In this document: positions 33,274 to 43,842 of the stretch, piece after piece
Layout: the number at the start of each line of letters is the position of its first letter
Numbering within the stretch: the first letter of the stretch is position 1
The notes under the pieces: generated by a model
Database searches by the model: none
The model's input: the letters and a program-made list of their open reading frames with translations, nothing else
What the model was told of the DNA's origin: nothing
From: Selaginella moellendorffii
Lineage: Eukaryota; Streptophyta; Lycopodiopsida; Selaginellales; Selaginellaceae
Length of the DNA stretch: 64,000 nucleotides
Assembly (NCBI RefSeq): GCF_000143415.4
Contig: NW_003314371.1
Span: 517,463-581,462 of the forward strand
Direction of reading: 5' to 3'
Translations under genes and position numbers: made by a program

Positions 33274-34827
33274 ATGGCTGTGATATTTGGTGTATGCTTT
33301 GCTAGTTCCATCTTTCTCTTGGTTGTGTGGAGGATCTTGTCTTCCAAGTTGAATTGCCTTCCACCGGGGCCATGTGGTCTGCCTCTGATCGGCCATCTCC
33401 ACATGCTACGAGGAATGCCGCCTTACAAGGCACTAGAATCTCTATCACGGAAGTATGGTCCTATTATGTCCTTGAGGCTGGGAATGATCCCCGCTGTTGT
33501 CATCTCGAGCAAAGACTTGGCAAGAGAGTTCTTCAACGCACACGATGCAAACTTCTCCAACCGGCCATACATGATCATTGGAGACCCTCGCTATGGCTTT
33601 GTGAGCCTGGCAACTTCTCCGTATATTGGGCGGCACTGGAAGAACATTAGCAAGCTCTACACCAGGATGCTCTTCACGGCCAAGTGTATCGATTCCTTCT
33701 CCTGGGTGAGGAGTGACGAGCTCTCTCATGTCCTTGATTTTGTCTTGAAGTCCAGTGACAGGAGCATCGCCGTTGACGTGAGAGTTCTATCGTCGACATT
33801 TTTGTTCAATATCATGTCCCGGATTCTGATGAGCAAGAGGTACTTTGGCCACGGTGGGGCTCCTGATTCTGGCGTGGATGAAGACGCGGTGGAGTTCAAG
33901 CAAGTGACCCAGGAAGTTATGAGCTTGATCTTGAAACCTTGTGTGAGTAACTTTGTCCCGAGCTACCTGAGGTGGCTCGACTGGCAGATCCCTCGCTACA
34001 AGCAAGTCCGTGCCAAGCAGGACAAGTTCATGCAAAAGGTTGTGGACGAGCACAAGAAGACGACGAGAGAGTCCAAGGACCTCGTGGACATGGCGCTCGA
34101 GTCCTTTCGAGGAGATGCACAAGCCGAGCTCTACACTAAAGCCAGCTTGTTGGTAAGAACACCTTTCTTCTTGGATAATCGTCCATATGCGATAAACTTT
34201 CAGGAAACCCTTTTGGGTGGAACTGAGACAACTGGCGTCACTTGCGAATGGATCATGGCGGCAGTGATGCACAATCCGCAGGTCTTAACAAACCTCCAGG
34301 AAGAGCTCCAAAGAGTTGTGGGAAGCACACGAATGGCTCGAGAATCGGACATCTCGAAGCTGGAGTATCTTCAGGCCGTCATCAAGGAAACGTTCCGGCG
34401 GTATCCTCCAGCAACACTCCTCATGCCACGCACCGCCCACAAGGCAACCACGATTGGAGGCTATCACATCCCAAAGGGCACCACCTTGCTCGTAAACTCG
34501 TGGGCGATTGGGATGGATCCGGCAGTGTGGGAGGATCCCACCCAGTTCCTCCCCGATCGTTTCCTCGGGATCCCTATCGATATCAAAGGCCATGACTTCG
34601 AGCTCATCCCGTTTGGATCCGGTCGACGAAAATGCCCGGGAATGGCATTGGGATTGCGAGCAGTGGAGCTGCTCGTGGCAAATCTCATCCATGGCTTTCA
34701 CTGGAGCTTCGTTCCTGGGATGACATTGTCCATGGAGGATGAGTGTCACAGCGTCTCTCAGCTAAAGATTCCATTGCAAGCAATAGCCGTGCCAAGGCTA
34801 CCAAAGGAAGTATATGCTAACATATAA
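33274..34827 (+). CDS. Cytochrome P450, CYP71 clan, 500 aa
   Basis: Two exons, 33274-34152 and 34204-34827; the second exon has exactly the length (624 nt) of that in the 13747 gene. Membrane anchor at residues 2-20, hinge CLPPGPCGLPLIGHLH, exon-2 start ETLLGGTETTGVT as the I-helix (GGTETT in place of AGTDT), K-helix ETFRRYPP, LPDRF in the PERF position, and heme loop FGSGRRKCPG. All catalytic elements are there. Protein similarity to the 13747 gene is high across the whole length, including AIGMDPAVWEDPTQF, so the two are close paralogs. The substrate is unknown. Confidence 0.95.
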   Translation: MAVIFGVCFASSIFLLVVWRILSSKLNCLPPGPCGLPLIGHLHMLRGMPPYKALESLSRKYGPIMSLRLGMIPAVVISSKDLAREFFNAHDANFSNRPYMIIGDPRYGFVSLATSPYIGRHWKNISKLYTRMLFTAKCIDSFSWVRSDELSHVLDFVLKSSDRSIAVDVRVLSSTFLFNIMSRILMSKRYFGHGGAPDSGVDEDAVEFKQVTQEVMSLILKPCVSNFVPSYLRWLDWQIPRYKQVRAKQDKFMQKVVDEHKKTTRESKDLVDMALESFRGDAQAELYTKASLLVRTPFFLDNRPYAINFQETLLGGTETTGVTCEWIMAAVMHNPQVLTNLQEELQRVVGSTRMARESDISKLEYLQAVIKETFRRYPPATLLMPRTAHKATTIGGYHIPKGTTLLVNSWAIGMDPAVWEDPTQFLPDRFLGIPIDIKGHDFELIPFGSGRRKCPGMALGLRAVELLVANLIHGFHWSFVPGMTLSMEDECHSVSQLKIPLQAIAVPRLPKEVYANI

Positions 34828-36078
34828 TTATTTCGAAGATTCTTAGAATATTCAAGTGGGGCACCATTAAATTAAAGGATTTTAACCTGATTTTAAAATT
34901 TTAATTAGTCATTTTTGGTAATAAGAACTTTTAATCAGGTCCCATTAAATTAGTTAAGTGTTAACACCAGCCATTAATATATACCATTTCTAGCCATTTC
35001 TAGAACATGTAGAAGTGCTTTACTTTATGTTCTATGGGTATCAACATTGATTGTCATGGTTGATCCCACAAAACTTAACATCACTGTCCCTCTGGTGCTC
35101 GATTTGTAGAGGTGCTGCCCTTTGCCCAACTTGGGTGGTGGCTCTCAAGCACAAAATTTGAGACACGCTCACCATAAACTTCTCTACACAGAAAAAAAAG
35201 CGGAAAAACCATTCACTCAATCAAGAAGGGAAGAAAAAGTCTGAACGATGATGCTATTTTGGAATATTCTTAGAATATTCAAGTACATCAAAAACAATTC
35301 AGAAAGAACTATTTGTTTTTTTTGGAAATATTAAAAAACATCTTTATCTATTCAATTTTCATTCAGTTGTTAAAATTTCAATTTTATTTCCAACCACAAT
35401 TACCATATTTAGGTTGAATTGTTGTTAGTATAGCTATTGAAATTATTGAGTAATAATATTCACTCAACTCTTACCAAACATATTTTATCTTGTATTATAA
35501 ATTCCTAAAAACAAGAAAAACATTTATATCTTTTATTCTTTTAAGTTTATTTATGATAAAATTAAAATAGCTTACTTTCTATTTTAATTTCTTAGATCAT
35601 ACTTAAAAAATTATAGTACTTCTTCATTCTAAAATATTAAAATGATTATGTGTATTTGTTGTCCACCAAACTTTATTAATTTCTTTTTCTTAGTTATAAA
35701 CATTTTGTATTGTTAGAAATGTGATAATTAAATAATTTTAATTTTTTTTAATAGATTACACTACTTTTTTCTCTTGGTATATAAAACAATGTAACAACAT
35801 ATTGAAAAACAAATACACAGACACCATAATAGTTTACAACAGTATTTAATTTCAATAAGACATTTATTTCTGAATATAAAATAGCTTTATAATTTAATTT
35901 TACATTTAATATTTAAAATTGTCACAATAATATCACAACTATTTTTAAAATGATTTCTGACATACTTATTAAATATAATTTTCCTAAAACAGTCAAAAGG
36001 TTTAAAAAATACTAAATATTCAATACAGTTCTGTTTTTATTAATTCTACATTTATCAGTATAAAATTAATAATATCAT

Positions 36079-36135
<57 letters not shown>

Positions 36136-37254
36136 GTCACATAAAATAATATAATGATTTGATTTTCTTTTTCTAACTTATAATTTTCTTTGTATTTCCA
36201 TTTTCTCTACTTATAACCAGCTATTAAGTTGCTAAAACTTTTCATTTTTCAAACCATGGATTTATGGTTTCAATAATTATTATATTAAAGATTTAGTGTA
36301 CAATTCACATGGTGATGGGTTAGTTTATCATATTTGAGTGATATATATATGACTCAAAAGTATAAGAAAAAATCTATTTATAACAGATATCTTTAGCTTT
36401 TATGAATAAGAATATTTTAGTTTTATTTTAATGTATTTTGAGATAAGGAAGAAGATGATAATATATACTTTTGGAACCTATACTTTATTTTCTATGAGAA
36501 TTTTGAAATAACTATTAAATCTTTTTTTTTTGGACTTGACATTTATTTTTGTGAAATTTTATTTAATTAACAATACTTTACAATTTCATCATTTTTTTAG
36601 TTTAGAATTAGATAGTCTAAATTTACTATAGACAACTATTTAAGCTGAATATAAATAAAATGATATTTTGAATTTTTTTTTGTTTTAATGTTATTTACCC
36701 CAATATTAAGTAATTCAACTTGAAAAGAAATAGTTGCTTGAGTATAAAAGAGTCACTTGTGAATTAGATATCTAAATTTTATGGTTTTATATCCTTCATG
36801 ACAATATCTCCAAATTTCATTTTATAAACTTTTTATATTAATATTATAAATTTCTCTTGCAATTATCAGCTACCAAAATAGAAAATGAACGAGTTTAATT
36901 TTTCTTAGTAATAATATAATATTAAAAGTTAATTTTACTCAGTAATAATGCATTGTGTAGAGATAATAAACTGAACCTAAAAATAAATTAATACTTTTGT
37001 GTTTGAGGAAGTTATTGTAAAACTATTATTCTATGTGAGTCAGTGTTTCTATTACACTAAATATATTTTAGAATTCTTCTTCAAATGCATTGAAAATAGT
37101 TAATTGAATAAGTAAGATTCAAAAACCATAAAGGACTATAAACTTGAAGCATTTGAAATCTCATATTCTACTATTTAATCATTTCTGTTTTGCTGTGTAA
37201 AGAATATAGTTAGAATATCCAAAAATATTGAAATATTCACCACTGCTCTTAATA
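34828..37254. other. AT-rich intergenic stretch, no gene seen
   Basis: About 2.4 kb of very AT-rich DNA between a P450 gene and a P450 relic. It includes a long (AT)n microsatellite at 36081-36133. No reading frame of interest and no clear transposon ends were seen. Confidence 0.7.
36081..36133. repeat. (AT)n microsatellite
   Basis: An uninterrupted AT dinucleotide run of about 53 bp. Confidence 0.97.
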
Positions 37255-37640
37255 AGCAGGACAAGTTCTTGCAAAAGATTGTCGACCATCAGCACGGGAA
37301 TGCGAGGACTTCCTTGATATCATGCTCGAGTTCTACGGAGCAAATACCCAGGGAGAAACACACATCAAGGCAAATCTCTTGGTAAGAGTTCTTGCTAGTT
37401 TGTGATCGCAATAACTTTCATTCCAGGATGATACTTCTGCCACCACAAGCGAGTGGCTCATTGCCTCGGTGATGTACAATCCTCGGATTTTGATCAAACT
37501 CCAGGAAGAGCTTGACAGAGCCGTAGGTGGCAACCGAATGGTCCAAGAATCCGACCTGACATTGGTGAATGCTTGGGCCGTCCACATGGATCAGCAGTAG
37601 CGCTTACTACCTAAGACTCCACTGCAAGCCATGCCACTCC
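37255..37640 (+). pseudogene. Cytochrome P450 relic
   Basis: Short damaged pieces of a CYP71-clan gene: KQDKFLQKIVD, the end of exon 1 with an intact-looking GTAAGAG donor, TSEWL (I-helix) and LQEELDRAVGGNRMVQESDL. It then jumps to NAWAVHMD and a final PLQAM. The heme loop is missing. It is closest to the 40850/49631 genes in wording (AVHMD). Confidence 0.8.
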
Positions 37641-37674
37641 AAGACTGGCCATCAGATATTAGCGAACTCGCCTT

Positions 37675-38352
37675 CTATATCGTTTCTGGATAAGATCTTC
37701 GCAAGATAAAGATGCCAATGTCTTCGCTTTGCCACTGCGGGTGGAGCTCCTCGCTTGGAACGCGCGTAAATTCCAATCCGAGCTCCCTAAGCTTGTGGAA
37801 GCACTCGGTCGTCCCAATTCGCAGCTCGTAGGCCAGGAGGATCCTTGTGCTCTCGCCCGACAGATCCAGTAGCGTCTTTGCCAGCGCGGGCACCGCCTCA
37901 ATGTCGTACAGGATATCCGAGCACAGCACGAAATCCACTGGTGCCGCCACCTGCGAGCAATCGGCGCCCCATTCCAGCTCCAACACCCTCACTCTACTCT
38001 CTAGTTGATTCGCCTCCACATTGCGGCGCAAGCACGGCAGCAATCCAGCGCGGTCAGTGAGGATCACCTCCGACGCGCCCAGCAGCGCCGCCGCCATTCC
38101 TGGCAGCCCCGTTCCTGCTCCCAGCTCCACGACCCTCTTGTCCTTGAAGCCGTGGTGCCCCAGCCCTAGCTCCGCCGATACAGGCGCGATGTCGGCGCCG
38201 CCACTCTCGCCTATGGCGGCAATTGAATCCAGCCAGTGCGTTAGGACTAGAGCACAGTCCCAAACCCACGCGCCTGTAAAGCACTTGCCCTCCCTGGAGG
38301 GATCATCCTCCAAGACCGCAATGGATGTCCTTCCTATCTCTACTTGCCTCAT
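37675..38352 (-). CDS. METTL21-type lysine methyltransferase, 225 aa, intronless
   Basis: Seven-beta-strand methyltransferase of the METTL21/FAM86 group (methyltransferase family 16), which usually trimethylates lysines of chaperones or elongation factors. The SAM loop is RVVELGAGTGLPGMAAAL, the strand-2 acid is in VILTDRA, and DFVLCSDILYD is the family's motif post-II region ((D/E)xxY position). An aromatic WVWDCA motif precedes the SAM domain, as in METTL21. The C-terminus ends FILRRSYPETI. Length is normal and the gene is open in one exon. The protein substrate cannot be told from sequence. Confidence 0.9.
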   Translation of the reverse strand: MRQVEIGRTSIAVLEDDPSREGKCFTGAWVWDCALVLTHWLDSIAAIGESGGADIAPVSAELGLGHHGFKDKRVVELGAGTGLPGMAAALLGASEVILTDRAGLLPCLRRNVEANQLESRVRVLELEWGADCSQVAAPVDFVLCSDILYDIEAVPALAKTLLDLSGESTRILLAYELRIGTTECFHKLRELGLEFTRVPSEELHPQWQSEDIGIFILRRSYPETI

Positions 38353-39875
38353 AGAGCCCTAAAATTTAGATTTAAAATAAGGTTGTGATTTTCTTATAAT
38401 AAATTTTCACCTTAATTATTTTATAACACAAAATTTTCCTACTTTGAATCCTTATTAATTAGTAGCATCCAAAGGCTTCTTCCCCAAGTGCGTTAGACAT
38501 TAGATGCTTTTTTTTCTCCTCTGCATCACAGATTATCCTGTGGACAAAGGCACTAACCTTGGTTATTACGAAGACCAGATTTAGTTGCCATGGCTGGTGA
38601 AATCAACAATCATGGAATGAAAGTTCATTTCAACAAATTAAAAGTAATTTCCTTCCCAATGTAGATGAGAAGCAATGCAAGGTATGGGAACTTAGTAGTG
38701 TCAATAACCACAACATTCAATGCCATTGCCTCCAGTCTAAGAACCTCTGCACAAGGACCAATCTCCACTTGATGGCATAGACAAAGGAGCTAGGTGTAAT
38801 TGTCATAAAGCTTGTCTAAAATCAGTACTAAGAGAAATGTGATGAAACCCAATGTTTAAATTTTGATTAATCATATACTTTTTAATTTTAATTTATATTT
38901 AAATCACTAACAACTCTTATAATCAAGCAACTATTTCTTTTCAAGTTTTGCTACTTAATATTGAAGCAAATCACATGGGATTAGTGTCTACCTAAAATAA
39001 AGTATAATTCTATTCACATTATAAACTTATTAGCTTAAATAATCTATTGTCCATAGAGTATCTATTGCTAAACTATAAGAATAAATTAACAGATGAAATT
39101 CTAAATAATTATTAATTAAATCAGATCCTATAAAATAAAGGTCATACAAATATAGAAGGTTTATTGCAAGATTCTCATAAAATAAAAACATGGGTTTCAA
39201 AAAAGTACATCTTATAAGAGAATACACTATAAAAATTAAAATATTCCTATTCATGAGGGATGATGAGAAAGGAGAATTAAACTCTTTTAGGTTTCATAAA
39301 CATTATTCAAATATTACAAATTAAGTCACCATTATAAAAACTAAAATTTTAATATAACAATTAAGGTTATAGAAACTTGGTTTGCAAAATTAAAAATTAA
39401 GTAAGTGGTTTCTATAGAAGAAAAGTAAAAAAAGTAAAAAGAGAAAGCAAGTAATGAATTAAAGAAAGGGAATTAAATATTAATGTTATTTAATATTGTC
39501 ATTGTATATATTGAACACATAGTTTAAGTGAGGAGAAAATCATATATTAATATGTGATGAAGTTGGAATGATTGTTAATAATGGATTTAAAGTTCTTAAA
39601 GATACAATTTCATAGTAAAAAAACTGATTAATTAAGTAATTATAAAAATTTACAAGGTATTAATTTGAGATAACATTTAAATCTTTTCCTAATGAGCAAA
39701 AAGTGTACTTCCATCAATTCATTAAAAAGTTACAAAAATAAGATATGGGATGTTTTAAGAATTTTATTTATATACATAATTTTAATGATATTCTATTAAT
39801 GTTTATTTTGATAAATATAAAATTATTAATTTACTTATCAATTAAAAAACTCATTATTCCCTTTTGTATTTGATG
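38353..39875. other. AT-rich intergenic stretch, no gene seen
   Basis: Very AT-rich, with no convincing frame. The duplicated block begins just after it. Confidence 0.65.
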
Positions 39876-40849
39876 CTGAAAATAATAATAATTGGATTTG
39901 GTACCTTACATTTGAAATGTTGATTAAAACTCATATCAGAATAATAGTATACTTTACAATTTCCTCTTTAAATGATAGAAAACATGTTAAAAGGTGTTCA
40001 ATAAATGTTTGATAATGCATATAATAGACTTTTCATAATGCATTTTATTAAAAATTTGCACAAAATGGAAAACATTTTACATATTTACACCTTTGAACTT
40101 TAATGCATTTATAGCAAAAATTCATAATAAAAATCCAAATGTTACTTTTTGAATGTTAAATGTTTTAAAGCCAAATTAAAACAATTGTATTGTTTTAAAG
40201 GACAATGATTTAGATATTTAACAAGTAATATTTTAGAGTCTTTGAATGTATAATTAATTTAAAGTTGAAATATGCTTATCTTTGTGATATTTGAAAACAT
40301 TTGATGCAAAATAATTAACATATAGTATCATAAGCAAAAGTAATAGACAATGTAGAAAAGCTTCTTCATAATGCAATTTCATAAATTTACTATTATATTG
40401 TTATGCCTTTAAATCCTACTATATTCAAAATATAAATGCACAAATATACTGATGTGGTGAATATACTAACATAGTTTTGCTTATGCTTTAGATAATAAAA
40501 AATTAGATTGCCTTGTAATCACACAATTAGTGCAATGTTATAAAAAAAATGAGCATGCACACTAATATATGCTACTTGTGGGTATTTTTATCCTATTGAT
40601 ATTGAACATTTGAAAATGGATAGTATATTGCCATTAAAAACTCATAAACTTTTAGGATGTTTAAGAAAAATATAAATTCACATTGAAAATCTCGAGAAAG
40701 AGAAATGAAAATTTTGTTGTGGATGTTTTGGTTAATGTGGTAATAACTGATGCATAATGTAAAGTTTTAAAATTTCTTATTGATTTTTAGTTATAAACCT
40801 AATATAAAAACACTTTCCCTTTATTGTTTTACTTGATCTCAGCTGACCC

Positions 40850-42383
40850 CTAGTTGCCATACACTTCCATCGGCAGCCTTGGAGTGGCCATGGCTTGCAG
40901 CGGAGTCTTGAGGTAGCAAGAGCCATTGTAAACCTCCTCTATGGATGGTATTGTCCCTGGCACAAAGCTCCAATCAAAGCCGTGAATGAGATTGGCCACC
41001 AGCAGCTCCACTGTTCGCAATCCCAAGGGCATTCCAGGGCACATTCTACGACCGGATCCAAACGGGAGGAGCTCAAAGTTTTGGCCTTTGAAATCGATGG
41101 AGCTCCCCAAGAAGCGCTCTGGGTAAAACTGGGTGGGATTCTCCCACACTGCCGAATCCATATGCACAGCCCAAACATTCACCAGGAGAGTGGTTCCCTT
41201 TGGAACGGTATAACCGGCAATTGTGGCTTCCTGGGTGGCCATGCGTGGGAAAAGGAGCACTCCTGGAGGATACATTCTAAGTGTCTCCTTGAGAACAAGC
41301 TGGAGATAGTCGAGCTTTGGGATGTCGGATTCTTGGACCATCTGGTCACTGCCTACGACTCGGTCAAGCTCCTCCCGGAGCTTGATCAAAACCCGAGGAT
41401 TATGCATCACCAAGGCCATGATCCATTCGCTTGTGGTAGCAGTAGCGTCAGTCCCAGCCATAAGCATCTCCTGGAATGAAAGTTATAGCAATCACAAAGT
41501 ACATAAGAAGAAGTCTTACCAACAGATTTGCTTTAACGTGTGTTTCCCCCTGGGCATTATTTCCGTAGAACTCAAGCATGATATCAAGGAAGTCCTTGCA
41601 TTCCCGTGTCGTTTCCTTGTGCTCGTCAATGATCTTTCGCAAGAACTTCTCTTGTTTCGCATGGATTTGCTTGTACCGAGGGATCTGCCAGTCCAGCCAT
41701 CTTAAATACCACGGTACGAGGGTGCTAATGCACGAGGGATTGATCACCAGGTCGACAATGGAGAGCAGAATCTCTTTGAATTCTAAAGCGTCGGAGTCGA
41801 CTTCGTCTTCACCAAAGTACCTCTTGCTCATCAAAATCCTGGACATATTGTTGAAAGCAAAAATGGAGAACAGCGATCTTATTTCCACGGGCTTGCTGTT
41901 GCTGAAAGACTTTAAGATCTCTCCCAAGGCATGGGAGAGCTCCTCCTTTCTCATCCATGCAAATGAATCGATGGACTTGGCTGTGAAGAGCTCCATGGAA
42001 CACAGCTTGCGAGTGTCTTTCCAGTACTTCCCATATGGAGAAGTTCCAAGTCCCGAATAGTTATAGCTGAAGTGGTCGCCTAAAACCATGTATGGCCTGG
42101 AACCAAACTTTATGTCGTGTGTGGTAAATACTTCCTTGATTATCTTCTGGCTAGAGATAACCACAGTGGGCATCATTCCCATCTTCAAGAACACAATGGG
42201 GCCATACTTTCTGGAGATAGATTGTAAACTCCTATGTGGGGGCTTTCCTGCCAGTAAATGAAGGTGGCCGATCAGGGGCAGTCCCCATGGGCCTGGGGGG
42301 AGGTTTTTGAAAGATCTGTAGCGCCATGATAGAACTAAGAAGAGAATAAAAGCTACAAAGAGCACAACTGGAAGGATTTCCAT
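40850..42383 (-). CDS. Cytochrome P450, CYP71 clan, copy A
   Basis: Two exons, 42383-41520 and 41470-40850, give 494 aa. Membrane anchor MEILPVVLFVAFILFLVL, hinge NLPPGPWGLPLIGHLHLLAG, I-helix MLMAGTDATATTSEW, K-helix ETLRMYPP, YPERF, heme loop FGSGRRMCPG. All key residues are present. An in-frame ATG exists at 42440 (MNFHIKRQ), but a TATA-like box lies between it and 42383, and the anchor begins naturally at 42383, so the later start is preferred. All six-frame translations match copy B, so the DNA is identical over the gene. Intron position is shared with the other P450s in the window. Confidence 0.95.
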
Positions 42384-42421
42384 GAACGCAAACCTCTTAC
42401 GCTGCCAATTGGAAAATTGCC

Positions 42422-42430
42422 TCTTTATAT
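42422..42430 (-). promoter_or_regulatory. TATA-like box of P450 copy A
   Basis: CATATAAAGAG on the minus strand, about 40 bp before the preferred start codon at 42383. The same element lies at 51203-51211 before copy B. Confidence 0.45.
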
Positions 42431-42668
42431 GGAAGTTCATAACACAACACCATACGTTCTAAGCAAGAGTTTGGTTCAATTGTGAGAACTCCAAGGCTAC
42501 GCATGGGACTTAGATACAAATTTTAAAAGAAAGTTTGAATATATGGTTAACATCGTTCATGTGACAAATAAACCTGCAGATGCAACACCTCGTCCAAATC
42601 TCATAGAACTCGCAATGGGACCCAACTTGTATTGTGCCTTGGAGCTGGTTTTGAGGAAAATGTAGCCA

Positions 42669-42902
42669 CTAGCTCACGTCCAAAACTCGCAAACTCGTCA
42701 CCCGGCTGTGAATCCACTGTCCATTCTTGGTTTCCTTCATATGAACCAACCAAACAATAGAAGCTTCAAGCGTGTCAGATTTTTTGGTTTGAGCATTATG
42801 TGCAACTTTCTTTCTAGAAGGAGTTGACACGCTTGACTTTGAACGATAGTTTGGCTTTCCACGAGTTTTCTCATAACACATTCTTCCGGGAGAGCTCTGC
42901 AA
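42669..42902 (-). CDS. Unrecognised small ORF, copy A (possible exon)
   Basis: 77 codons, beginning right after a possible splice acceptor (TATTGCAG). The product is basic (TRGKPNYRSKSSVSTPSRKK) and ends TKNGQWIHSRVTSLRVLDVS. Copy B (51460-51693) keeps the frame with only two visible amino-acid changes, which hints at a real exon. No family was recognised. It may be the 3' exon of the ORF at 43000. Confidence 0.35.
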   Translation of the reverse strand: MQSSPGRMCYEKTRGKPNYRSKSSVSTPSRKKVAHNAQTKKSDTLEASIVWLVHMKETKNGQWIHSRVTSLRVLDVS

Positions 42903-42999
42903 TACACCAGTCAGTCAAAGCCACAAAGTAACCTTTCTTTGGGTAATGTAAGCACAAAAGCCCCTAAAACTTATTCAAATGGACGGGCATACCGTTTCT

Positions 43000-43443
43000 C
43001 TACCAGCACTCTGCAACCTCAAATCTGTCCGACAGCAGGTTCTTAAGCTCATCATCGTCCGCGCCAACTACCGCCACCAGGATCTTCTGGAGCAACTGCT
43101 TCACCTCCCGGTTCAGCAACATAAAGTTGTCTCCCAGCCCGAAGCACGCCAGATGGATATGGCCGTCTTCACCTTTACCTTCGGTCCATAACACCCAGTT
43201 TGAGGGACTAACCAGCTTTGGCTCCTGTAGAAAGACCAGCAGCGTGACGATCCCGATATCTACGTCCAAAACACCGAACTCGCATTTAAGCTTGTCAGCT
43301 GAGACGGCTTGTAGCCATTCTTCGACAGGCCCTGGATGACAAGAACAAGGACTACCATTCTGCTCAGCTTCACCATACCAGCTTTCCTGCTCGGATTGGA
43401 CCTTTCGAGACAGTAATCTTGATGGAGAAAGCTGGGCCTTCAA
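43000..43443 (-). CDS. Unrecognised ORF, copy A
   Basis: Open for 147 codons. The second half (FGVLDVDIGIVTLLVFLQEP, then NFMLLNREVKQLLQKILVAV) is shared with copy B (51791-52072), where an in-frame insertion adds MPDPL-type residues. Conservation of the frame across an indel suggests selection or recent duplication. The first half is lost in copy B through a 169-bp difference. No known domain was recognised. Confidence 0.35.
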   Translation of the reverse strand: MKAQLSPSRLLSRKVQSEQESWYGEAEQNGSPCSCHPGPVEEWLQAVSADKLKCEFGVLDVDIGIVTLLVFLQEPKLVSPSNWVLWTEGKGEDGHIHLACFGLGDNFMLLNREVKQLLQKILVAVVGADDDELKNLLSDRFEVAECW

Positions 43444-43842
43444 TGCTGGGGATCACACCAGTTCCTGCAGAACATCCGCATGTCAGTCGGCATGCTGCAG
43501 CTCAAGCTCGTTCCTTCATAAATGACACACTCTCAAAAATATAGCCCTTGAATGACCCGTGATGCAAGACCGCCCTCTTCGCAGCTCGCTGATCATTACT
43601 TCGATCCGGACTTTGAAGGCAATGCATGACATTCTTGCCTGATCAGCGGGAACTGCCGGAAGAATGCAGCCCCTAAACTCCGAGTCCATGCCGCAGTGCC
43701 GGAGGAACCAGCGCACACCTTACGTAACCAATCCCATGATGCCTCTCATAGCCGTATAAAATACATATGACGTTATTTGTCGGTGATGTTGTCACGTTTG
43801 ACTCTGTGCCCGGACATATGGTGAAACAAGAGAAACGTAACT

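Larger units (their letters stand above)
39880..43815. repeat. Duplicated block, copy A
   Basis: Matches 48630-52755 in the same orientation. Offset is exactly 8,781 bp over the P450 gene. From about 40204 to 42487 no difference was found by eye. Left of it and right of it the copies differ by substitutions and indels, for example an indel near 42488/51269 and one of about 169 bp near 43328/52120. Confidence 0.88.

Noticed and set aside
42384-42440. Upstream start MNFHIKRQ for P450 copy A (and the same in copy B)
   Set aside because: A TATA-like box lies between it and the membrane-anchor start, and the extra residues are not hydrophobic; the later start fits the family.
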